Part shown: one piece after another, positions 7,530 through 14,197 of the stretch
How the letters are laid out: each line of letters opens with the position of its first letter
Numbering within the stretch: position 1 is the first letter of the stretch
NCBI RefSeq assembly: GCF_003992255.1
Contig: NZ_RQVA01000022.1
Location: 1 to 19,366, forward strand
Reading direction: 5' to 3'
DNA length: 19,366 nucleotides
From: F0422 sp003992255
GTDB taxonomy: Bacteria; Bacillota; Negativicutes; Veillonellales; Veillonellaceae
Translations under genes and position numbers: made by a program
The notes under the pieces: model-generated
What the model saw: only the letters and a program-made list of their open reading frames with translations
Databases searched by the model: none
Told to the model about the DNA's origin: nothing

Positions 7530-8445
7530 ATTTTCTTCGCAAGAATGTATCTACTTGACGACGAATTTCCTCTATAAAAGTATCTAGCATCTCATAGCGC
7601 TTGCGATACATATTGCGCTTATGTGTCTTAGCTGTTTCATACGTTTTTCGTTCTTCTTCAACAGGAATCACAAAAAATCTAGCATCCTCGTCCCATACAT
7701 GACCACCTAGTTCTTGCCAAAACTCATCAAATGTTACTAATTTATGACGATGAAATCGCAATGCATGTGAATTAGAAAAAAATCCTTCATCAGATACCGC
7801 ATATATATGTTGAATCCCCATATTGGTTGCTAATTGACGAAGCAAAAAAAAGATAAAGTTTTTAGGTCGATATCCATGCATTTTTTTTGTTAACTGTTTG
7901 GCTCTACTTAGTCCATCTTTATATCCTTGAATGGTACCTACCCAAATACATGGGTTTCCCTGTGTATCCTTACCAAATCTAAAATTAATGTGGTATAAGC
8001 CATGATCTTCATAACGCAATACTAATGTCAGGAGGCCTTCTTTTCTTTGCCCCGGAATAAAACGAAGTTTTGCATCTAATGCTAAGTCTTCAGAGTTCCA
8101 AAGTATGATGCCTTCTTCATTAGGATTATATAATTGTTGAATCGTACTCTCTAAAAAATAATCCGGCAATACAGAAAAGTGACGGATAATTGCATCTGTA
8201 CGTTCGGAAGCTGTTGAATTCTTATACAAGAATACTCTCGTCACTATTTCCCAAATGCCTTCCTGCGCTTTCAATAAACCAGGATACACCTCATAGGCAT
8301 CAAAGAACTCCTGAAGTTGAGTCATTTCCGATCTATTCTTAATAGCTCGCAGGGTAAAAACTAGCGTTCTTCGTTTTTCTTGCCAACTTTGACTCCTATA
8401 TATAGTTTTTCCTAATTCCCATTGTTGCTTTGCATAACTAAACAC
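7528..8445 (-). CDS. VirK/YbjX family protein (DUF535)
   Basis: 305 residues. The C-terminal half carries the family signature: GTIQGYKDGLSRAKQLTKKMHG, then PKNFIFFLLRQLATNMGIQHIYAVSDEG, then HRHKLVTFDEFWQELGG. The N-terminal half holds a less conserved helical region and a beta-rich section. There is no signal peptide or TM helix. Family members (VirK of Shigella, YbjX of E. coli and Salmonella) are linked genetically to envelope stress and antimicrobial-peptide resistance, but the biochemical role is unknown. The start is GTG with AGGAGG 7 bases upstream. It heads the nrdR-heptose operon behind a good promoter (8482-8511), which fits a role in LPS or the envelope (inference). Confidence 0.85.
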   Translation of the reverse strand: MFSYAKQQWELGKTIYRSQSWQEKRRTLVFTLRAIKNRSEMTQLQEFFDAYEVYPGLLKAQEGIWEIVTRVFLYKNSTASERTDAIIRHFSVLPDYFLESTIQQLYNPNEEGIILWNSEDLALDAKLRFIPGQRKEGLLTLVLRYEDHGLYHINFRFGKDTQGNPCIWVGTIQGYKDGLSRAKQLTKKMHGYRPKNFIFFLLRQLATNMGIQHIYAVSDEGFFSNSHALRFHRHKLVTFDEFWQELGGHVWDEDARFFVIPVEEERKTYETAKTHKRNMYRKRYEMLDTFIEEIRRQVDTFLRRK

Positions 8446-8481
8446 AGTACGTCCTCCTCAGGATATTCTACATCACATTAC

Positions 8482-8511
8482 ATTATACCCCAAATTCATA
8501 ATGAAATTCAA
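8482..8511 (-). promoter_or_regulatory. Sigma-A-type promoter of the DUF535-nrdR-heptose operon
   Basis: On the minus strand: TTGAAT (8506-8511), an 18-base spacer, then TATAAT (8482-8487). Transcription would begin near 8475, about 30 bases before the GTG start. It lies just past the dut terminator, so the two transcription units are cleanly separated. Confidence 0.7.
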
Positions 8512-8537
8512 TCTTTCAAGGTCCTATCCCCTATCCA

Positions 8538-8573
8538 TGTAAAAGAACCTAAACTATAACGCTTAGGTTCTTT
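8538..8573 (-). terminator. Rho-independent terminator after dut
   Basis: An 11-bp perfect stem (AAAGAACCTAA at 8542-8552 with its complement at 8563-8573) has a 10-base loop. On the minus strand the stem runs into TTCTTTTAC. It lies about 60 bases beyond the dut stop. The T-run is short, so it could be moderate in strength. Confidence 0.65.
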
Positions 8574-8635
8574 ATGTATAGTCCTATCCAATAAAAGCTC
8601 AAGGTACTACTTACAGTATTGAATTAAAAACATAC

Positions 8636-9085
8636 TTATTGGCGTCCTGTACTACCAATGCCACCGACACGAATACCACAAGCATCATCATCATGCGTCA
8701 ATAGATATTTACAGAAAATCCCTTGTGCAATTCTTTCACCTTTTAACAAAGCTACAGGCTCATCAGTCATATTGTACATAGCAATCATAATATGACCTTC
8801 ATTATCTTCATTGTTATAATAGTCGGAATCAATGATACCTGTACTATTAACTAAGATCAAACCTCGTTTAATAGCCATACTAGAGCGAACATGAATCGCT
8901 AAATATTCATCATAGTGCATGAATGCTTTTAATCCGGTGGGAATCAAAACTGTCTCTTTAGGCTCTATTACAATAGCTTCTGCACACTCAATGTCATACC
9001 CTGCACTCTCAGAAGTTTTGCGCTTCGGTAAGTTAATATCATGTCTCTCAAACGCAGATACCACTTCAAATCCACGAATATCCAT
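8636..9085 (-). CDS. dut: dUTP diphosphatase (dUTPase)
   Basis: 149 residues, the size of the trimeric dUTPase subunit. It hydrolyses dUTP to dUMP and pyrophosphate, keeping uracil out of DNA and feeding dTMP synthesis. The five motifs are visible: AGYDI (28-32), RSSMAIKRG (67-75), NSTGIIDSDY (80-89, catalytic Asp86), GERIAQGIF (116-124) and RVGGIGSTGR (139-148). In motif V the usual Phe of GFGSTG is Ile, so the residue that normally stacks on uracil differs. It starts 12 bases after the pnp stop with AGAGGTG upstream and ends at a terminator, making it the second gene of a pnp-dut operon. Confidence 0.93.
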   Translation of the reverse strand: MDIRGFEVVSAFERHDINLPKRKTSESAGYDIECAEAIVIEPKETVLIPTGLKAFMHYDEYLAIHVRSSMAIKRGLILVNSTGIIDSDYYNNEDNEGHIMIAMYNMTDEPVALLKGERIAQGIFCKYLLTHDDDACGIRVGGIGSTGRQ

Positions 9086-9097
9086 GTTACACCTCTA

Positions 9098-11167
9098 CTA
9101 CTTCAATAGTTCTTTACGGGATAAATTGATACGGCCTTTGTCATCAATTTCGATAACTTTTACCATAATTTCATCGCCTACATTCACTACATCTTCTACT
9201 TTTTCAACACGCTCTCTTGCTAGTTGAGAAATATGTACTAATCCTTCTTTACCAGGTAATACTTCTACAAAAGCACCAAAGTTCATCAAGCGTGTGACTG
9301 TACCCATGTACACTTCACCAGCTTCAACTTCTTTTGTTAAGTTTGTAATGATTTGGATTGCTTTTTCAGCAGCTTCTGCTTCTACGGCAGCAATAGAGAT
9401 TGTGCCATCATCTTCGATGTCAATTTTAGCACCTGTTTCTTCAATGATGCCTCGAATCACCTTACCACCAGTGCCGATTACATCACGGATTTTATCTGGA
9501 TCAATTTTCATCGTTACAATGCGCGGAGCCCATTTAGACATTTCCTCACGAGGTGCGTCAATAGCTTCCATCATTTTACCCATGATGTGCATACGACCTT
9601 TATGTGCTTGTGCTAAAGCTTCTTCTAAAATCTCACGAGACAAACCGGAAATTTTAATATCCATTTGAATAGCAGTTACCCCTTTTGTAGTACCTGCTAC
9701 TTTGAAGTCCATATCACCTAGAGCATCTTCCATACCTTGGATATCTGTTAAGATCGTATAATGTGCATCTTGTGTCACAAGTCCCATAGCAACACCTGCT
9801 ACTGGCGCTTTAATAGGTACCCCTGCATCCATCAAGGATAAGGTAGAACCACACACGCTGGCCATGGAACTAGAGCCGTTGGATTCTAATACTTCAGATA
9901 CCAAGCGCATAGCATATGGGAATTCTTCTTCTGTTGGAAGCACCGCTAGTAACGCTCTTTCAGCTAATGCACCGTGACCGATTTCACGGCGTCCAGGACC
10001 ACGAGAAGAGCGAGTTTCCCCTACGGAGTAAGATGGGAAGTTGTAATGATGGATATAGCGTTTTTCTGTATCTAAACCAATGCCATCGATGGTTTGTTTT
10101 TCAGATAACGGAGCCAATGTACAAATGTTTAATACTTGTGTTTGTCCACGTGTAAATAAGCCAGAACCATGTGTGCGTGGTAATGCATTAACGCGACAAG
10201 AAATCGGACGAACTTCATCTAATTGACGACCATCTGGACGGATTTTTTCTACCGTAATCATATGACGTACAATTTCTTTTACCATTTTTTCTAAGGTAGC
10301 ATAAATATCGCTCGCTTGTTCAGGGAATTGTTCTTCGAAATGAGCTAATACTTCTTCGAATACCGCTTGTTGTTGTTCTTCCCGTTGTACTTTATCTGCG
10401 CAACGTACAGCTGCATCTAATTTGGCATGTGCATAGGTACGAACTGCTTCTGCTACCACTGGATCTACTTCTTTAATTGGGAATGTGCGTTTTGCATGTC
10501 CAATTTCCGCCACCATAGATTCTTGGCAAGCTACGATTTTTTTGATTTCTTCATGGGCTGTCATGATAACTTCTAAGATAATGTCTTCAGGGATTTCGTT
10601 TGCTTCCCCTTCTACCATCAAGATCGCATCTTTTGTACCAGCCACTACCATATTCAATGTGGTTTCTTCTAATTGCGCCTCTGTTGGGTTCACAACGATA
10701 GAACCATTGACTAGACCCATGCGAACTCCTGCAATTGGGCCTGCCCATGGAATATCTGAAATAGACAATGCTGCAGATGCACCAATTAATGCGCAAATTT
10801 CAGGTGCATGGTCATGATCAACAGACAAAACTGTAGCAACTACATGGACTTCATTACGGCTACCTTTATCGAATAAAGGACGAATTGGACGGTCAATTAA
10901 ACGGCTGTTTAAAATCGCAGACTCTGGTGGACGTGCTTCACGTTTAATAAAGCCACCTGGGAATCTACCAACAGCATACATTTTTTCTTCATAATCTACT
11001 GTCAAAGGGAAGAAGTCGATATCTTTCGCTTCTTTAGATGCTGTTGCTGTAACCAATACAACCGTATCACCATATTGTACCAATGCAGAACCACTTGCTT
11101 GTTTTGCTAACTCGCCAGTTTCAATCGTTAACGTACGACCTGCGAGTTCCATTTGGAATCGATTCAT
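9098..11167 (-). CDS. pnp: Polyribonucleotide nucleotidyltransferase (PNPase)
   Basis: 689 residues. It degrades RNA 3' to 5' by phosphorolysis, as a trimer that may join a degradosome. Domain order: first RNase PH domain (about 1-215, with GRFPGGFIKREARP), an alpha-helical linker (about 235-305), second RNase PH domain (about 306-545, with SNGSSSMASVCGSTLSLMDAG for phosphate and DIQGMEDALGDMDFKVAG for the catalytic aspartates), KH domain (about 550-612, GxxG loop in VIGTGGKV) and S1 domain (about 618-686). It ends right after S1 without the basic tail of many homologues. The start has AGGAGG 6 bases upstream. It has its own consensus promoter and is co-transcribed with dut. The usual upstream partner rpsO is absent here. 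Confidence 0.97.
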   Translation of the reverse strand: MNRFQMELAGRTLTIETGELAKQASGSALVQYGDTVVLVTATASKEAKDIDFFPLTVDYEEKMYAVGRFPGGFIKREARPPESAILNSRLIDRPIRPLFDKGSRNEVHVVATVLSVDHDHAPEICALIGASAALSISDIPWAGPIAGVRMGLVNGSIVVNPTEAQLEETTLNMVVAGTKDAILMVEGEANEIPEDIILEVIMTAHEEIKKIVACQESMVAEIGHAKRTFPIKEVDPVVAEAVRTYAHAKLDAAVRCADKVQREEQQQAVFEEVLAHFEEQFPEQASDIYATLEKMVKEIVRHMITVEKIRPDGRQLDEVRPISCRVNALPRTHGSGLFTRGQTQVLNICTLAPLSEKQTIDGIGLDTEKRYIHHYNFPSYSVGETRSSRGPGRREIGHGALAERALLAVLPTEEEFPYAMRLVSEVLESNGSSSMASVCGSTLSLMDAGVPIKAPVAGVAMGLVTQDAHYTILTDIQGMEDALGDMDFKVAGTTKGVTAIQMDIKISGLSREILEEALAQAHKGRMHIMGKMMEAIDAPREEMSKWAPRIVTMKIDPDKIRDVIGTGGKVIRGIIEETGAKIDIEDDGTISIAAVEAEAAEKAIQIITNLTKEVEAGEVYMGTVTRLMNFGAFVEVLPGKEGLVHISQLARERVEKVEDVVNVGDEIMVKVIEIDDKGRINLSRKELLK

Positions 11168-11217
11168 TCCATGCCTCCTGTTTAATTCTTTATCCTTTAA
11201 AAATCTCTATACTTGCT

Positions 11218-11246
11218 ATTATACACGAGTAGAGGGGGAATGACAA
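11218..11246 (-). promoter_or_regulatory. Consensus sigma-A promoter of pnp-dut
   Basis: On the minus strand: TTGTCA (11241-11246), exactly 17 bases, then TATAAT (11218-11223). The start would be near 11211, giving a leader of about 43 bases. The -35 lies only 14 bases past the stop of the preceding gene and no terminator intervenes. Confidence 0.8.
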
Positions 11247-11259
11247 TTTAAAGCCTACG

Positions 11260-11682
11260 TTAAATCACTCGTCCAGACATATCATCCATATACCAGCGAC
11301 CTCCAATTTTGACCATTGTTACATCGCCGACGAAGGTTTGATACACACGTTGACCATTTATATTGTCAATGGCATCTAGTTTATAATCAAAGGTTACACT
11401 ATCATCAGAAATGGAAGTTGGTCGTGCATAGGTAAGAACACTAGAAACTGTTGTACTATAACCTTGACGCATGCTAGATAAGCCGCCCATTACTTCTTGA
11501 CGATGTGTCGTTAACATATTATAGGCACTGCTGATATATCCATCGGATATAGCTTTATGATAATCGATAAGCGCTCTTCGAGCATTTCGAACTGCATAGT
11601 CACGAGAAGAGGAACCATACATGTAACTTGAGCTATTACTGGAACTATAACTTGAAGTACTTCCGTCACGAGCCTCCGCCAT
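11260..11682 (-). CDS. Detached C-terminal part: NTF2-like domain of a split zinc-ribbon protein
   Basis: 140 residues if read from ATG 11682. It begins with a Ser/Tyr-rich linker (8-27), then an alpha/beta domain (about 30-140) whose opening helices (a conserved-looking ALIDYHKAISDGYISSAYNML) and closing beta strands with GRWYMDD resemble NTF2/SnoaL-like domains. It lies in exactly the same frame as the gene at 11701-12390 and is cut from it by one TGA (11701-11703). Six sense codons lie between the TGA and this ATG. The ATG has only AAAGAG just before it, so independent initiation is doubtful. Without the upstream half it would lack the membrane anchor. Fold assignment is by eye and uncertain. 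Confidence 0.5.
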   Translation of the reverse strand: MAEARDGSTSSYSSSNSSSYMYGSSSRDYAVRNARRALIDYHKAISDGYISSAYNMLTTHRQEVMGGLSSMRQGYSTTVSSVLTYARPTSISDDSVTFDYKLDAIDNINGQRVYQTFVGDVTMVKIGGRWYMDDMSGRVI

Positions 11683-11700
11683 CTCTTTTTGTAATAGTTC

Positions 11701-12390
11701 TCATTCCTTTTTGAACTCATCTTTTTCTTTCTCTAAAGCTTTCACCTCTTGCTCATGCTTTTCTTTTTCTCTGGCTAGTTCTTCTTTTTTCTGCAATGCT
11801 TGATCCTTGTTTTTCTCTGGATGTGAGCTAGAAGTAAGAGAAGAGCCGTTAGAACTCGATGAAGAGGATTGATATAAAATACTTCCTACCATTACGACCA
11901 ATAAGGCAACTATTATGCCTACAAATATTTTCGTAGTATTGTCATTCTCATCCTTTTCTATAGGCTGCGCAGCAGTAGTTATCTCCTGAGATCCACCAGA
12001 AACTTTTACGGTTTGAAAGGATTCTAAATCTTTTTTAAACTGAGGGATTTGATGCGACGAATTGCCCTGTGATTCTTGCATTTTAATACCAGAATCATTT
12101 TCAAAGTTCTTTGGGATCATCGTATTCAAAATTTCAAAAGAAGTATCACTAGTTCTCGGAACAGGTTTTGTTTCTTCCCGTGTCACGGTGATACACTCAT
12201 GACTGTCCTTATCTCCTGTATCTCTATTTGACTGCGGAGGCATCGCTTGCACAAACTTATATCTTTCAACATCCTCAATCGATATAGATGTATCCTCAAG
12301 AGCTAATTTATCCTGATCAAGTCTAGCTCCACATTGTAAGCAAAATTTACTGCCTTCAATAACTTTTGCTCCACAAAACATACAAAACAT
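11701..12390 (-). CDS. Zinc-ribbon, single-TM, coiled-coil protein (N-terminal part of split gene)
   Basis: 229 residues to the TGA. The zinc ribbon has Cys 3, 6, 17 and 20 (FCMFCG...FCLQCG). A polar, probably disordered linker (25-150) is followed by one transmembrane helix (about 154-173), a Ser-rich spacer (175-189) and a Lys/Glu coiled coil (192-229). The start ATG has AAGGAG 7 bases upstream. It follows the first J-like gene by 146 bases on the same strand, so it is probably the distal gene of the chaperone operon, with a weak internal -10 (12490-12495) as an alternative. Its plan repeats that of the 200-residue protein at 2625-3227. The ribbon is likely cytoplasmic and the C-terminal part external (inference from charge). 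Confidence 0.75.
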   Translation of the reverse strand: MFCMFCGAKVIEGSKFCLQCGARLDQDKLALEDTSISIEDVERYKFVQAMPPQSNRDTGDKDSHECITVTREETKPVPRTSDTSFEILNTMIPKNFENDSGIKMQESQGNSSHQIPQFKKDLESFQTVKVSGGSQEITTAAQPIEKDENDNTTKIFVGIIVALLVVMVGSILYQSSSSSSNGSSLTSSSHPEKNKDQALQKKEELAREKEKHEQEVKALEKEKDEFKKE

Positions 12391-12489
12391 GATTTAACTC
12401 CTTCTCTTCTTTTCAATTATTTTAGAGTATTAGTATCTAACATAGAGTCCACCTACCTAACTACCTAATATTCACATGCTCTTACCTTC

Positions 12490-12495
12490 ATTATA
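12490..12495 (-). promoter_or_regulatory. Weak candidate -10 element before the split zinc-ribbon gene
   Basis: TATAAT on the minus strand, about 100 bases upstream of ATG 12390, with no good -35 at 17 bases. It could allow separate transcription of the zinc-ribbon gene within the operon. The rest of this 146-base gap holds only a short repeat of CTACCTA units (12450-12468). Confidence 0.25.
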
Positions 12496-12536
12496 TGTTT
12501 TTTCACTAAATTAGTAACTACAGCAACTATACATAA

Positions 12537-14102
12537 TTATTTATCATTAAAAAAGTATCCCAGAATAGCTAAACCAATAAAAAAGCCTATGGGGCCACCT
12601 ACACTTGAAGCAACTGCTAATATTATAAGAGCAATGAAACAACCGCAACCCGAATCACTGGAAGAGCTCGAAGATGATTCCGAATATGTATATGAAGAAG
12701 ACCTAGAGCTACTGCTAGAGGTCCGTGAAGAATAAGAGCTCGAATCTATAGTATCTCCAATTTCATTATAATATTTTTTGATGGATTCATACTGTTCCTC
12801 TACACCACGAATCACTTCTCGATTATTCGTTTTATTAGCATATGTACGTGCCACTTCCATATTATTTTTCGCTAATTTTAGGTTCCGTGCATACGCAAGG
12901 CCCCACGCCATGTGTAAATATGCATAAGCAGCTACCCCCGCCAATTCTTCTTTTTGACTTGTACTAAGCTGTAAACTGCTAAAAATTTTATTGATTAAAA
13001 CTACTATATGAGGAAGAAAGTAATCATTATAAAAGCGAAGTGTTCTGCTTTCATGACCAAACTCATACAACACCTCTCGTTGCATGTGTTCTATCATCGC
13101 ATTCAATTGTATACTATACTCATTATATTGAACAATCGTACTAAATTCTCGAAGCTGAGATAAATCAGTATCTAATTGTTCCACAAATTTACTATTCGAA
13201 ATACATAATTGCCGTAACGTCTCTATAAAGTAAACGGATTCTTGAATATTCGTATCTGAAAGTTGATCGATAGAAACTTCCCGTAATTGCTCAAACACTT
13301 CTTTTGAAGCTGACATAATATCATGAATAGAATAATACTCCATCAGAGGTGCTTCTAGTTCACATATTTCTTTAAAATGTGGCCCCACAATATCTAGTAG
13401 CCTGCCACATGAGATACCATGATTGCTAGAGAATAAACTCTGTATAATCGCCTGCGTATCATTGATACAGTTCTGAATATCTAAATGATACATCCCTAAG
13501 AACTCTGTAGCAATATCACTATATTGTCCACAATTATATGTCTCCTCTGCTACCTTTAAAGCATCCTCCGTATAACATAATGAATATATTTCTTTTGCTA
13601 CATATTGAAAGACCTGACGAATGTCATTTCGTAAACGTTCTATTTCTTTTTCAATTTGTTCTACTTCCTTGATATCAGAAATCCCTGCTACTTCACGAAC
13701 CTCATTAATTTCCTTTAATACAGCCTCATAATCAATGTCATCATAGAACGTATCAATAGCAAGCACTACTTCATGAAATGGACGAGATAGTTCCCCTTCC
13801 ATCATAGAGTACAGGAGCAAATTAATCTTTGCCAGTGGAGATTGCATCTCAAAAGCAGCATCCTCATATAACTTTACATTGTCTTTAACACGTTCATACA
13901 CATCTAAATCTTCAGAAAAAAACCACCTAATTTCTTCAGAAAGGCGTTTTACAGGGCTCAATAATATATTTTGTTGTGCCTCGTAATCTATTCCATTGTC
14001 ATCTTCTTCAAATAGCTTGTCCTCACACTTGTCTATAATTCTATACTTTTGCTCATAGGGACTAGCCCCTAACAGATAAAATGCATTGTCTGATAGTCTC
14101 AT
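12537..14102 (-). CDS. Degenerate J-like, membrane-anchored protein (paralogue 1)
   Basis: 521 residues from ATG 14102, which has AAGGTG 6 bases upstream; the GTG at 14111 is part of that site and is rejected. Residues 1-65 resemble a J-domain (NAFYLLGASPYEQK, then LLSPVKRLSEEIRWFF) but lack the HPD tripeptide; LFEEDDNG fills that position. A long helical middle (70-450) has TPR-like stretches near 370-440. Then come a Ser-rich region (about 453-485) and a C-terminal GCGCF-led hydrophobic hairpin (about 488-518), predicting tail anchoring with the bulk cytosolic. It is the fourth gene of the operon after the Hsp70. E. coli HscC similarly works with DjlB and DjlC, C-terminally anchored proteins with divergent J-domains. 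The role as Hsp70 partner is inferred. Confidence 0.8.
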   Translation of the reverse strand: MRLSDNAFYLLGASPYEQKYRIIDKCEDKLFEEDDNGIDYEAQQNILLSPVKRLSEEIRWFFSEDLDVYERVKDNVKLYEDAAFEMQSPLAKINLLLYSMMEGELSRPFHEVVLAIDTFYDDIDYEAVLKEINEVREVAGISDIKEVEQIEKEIERLRNDIRQVFQYVAKEIYSLCYTEDALKVAEETYNCGQYSDIATEFLGMYHLDIQNCINDTQAIIQSLFSSNHGISCGRLLDIVGPHFKEICELEAPLMEYYSIHDIMSASKEVFEQLREVSIDQLSDTNIQESVYFIETLRQLCISNSKFVEQLDTDLSQLREFSTIVQYNEYSIQLNAMIEHMQREVLYEFGHESRTLRFYNDYFLPHIVVLINKIFSSLQLSTSQKEELAGVAAYAYLHMAWGLAYARNLKLAKNNMEVARTYANKTNNREVIRGVEEQYESIKKYYNEIGDTIDSSSYSSRTSSSSSRSSSYTYSESSSSSSSDSGCGCFIALIILAVASSVGGPIGFFIGLAILGYFFNDK

Positions 14103-14108
14103 TATTTT

Positions 14109-14114
14109 CACCTT
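14109..14114 (-). promoter_or_regulatory. Ribosome binding site fixing the start of J-like paralogue 1
   Basis: AAGGTG on the minus strand, 6 bases before ATG 14102. An in-frame GTG three codons earlier overlaps this site and so cannot be the start. Paralogue 2 starts at the equivalent residue. Confidence 0.75.
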
Positions 14115-14165
14115 ATTTTATATAGCTATTATATTAGGGTCACTACTGATTAATAGAATCTCATT

Positions 14166-14179
14166 TTAATCATGATTAA
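14166..14179. repeat. 14-bp perfect palindrome between the two J-like genes
   Basis: TTAATCATGATTAA reads the same on both strands. It sits in the 95-base gap after paralogue 2. A minus-strand TATAAT (14128-14133) lies about 35 bases further downstream with no good -35. It may be an operator or chance in AT-rich DNA. Confidence 0.3.
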
Positions 14180-14197
14180 TCTTCAAAGACAATAACT

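Larger units (their letters stand above)
11260..12390 (-). pseudogene. Zinc-ribbon/TM/coiled-coil/NTF2-like gene interrupted by an in-frame TGA
   Basis: Reading through the single TGA at 11701-11703 gives one continuous frame of 376 codons plus a TAA. The order is ribbon, linker, TM, coiled coil, Ser-rich linker, NTF2-like domain. The charged coiled coil continues without a break on both sides of the TGA (KKE, stop, ELLQKEMAEA), so this looks like a nonsense change in an intact gene rather than two genes. Alternatives are a sequencing error, re-initiation at ATG 11682, or stop readthrough. Confidence 0.65.

Noticed and set aside
9294..10817. Several plus-strand open frames opposite pnp
   Set aside because: They are antisense shadows of a clearly coding, conserved gene and have no ribosome binding sites or recognisable domains.
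11701..11703. TGA as a selenocysteine codon
   Set aside because: The site is in a charged coiled coil with no redox motif, and I see no convincing SECIS-like hairpin just downstream.
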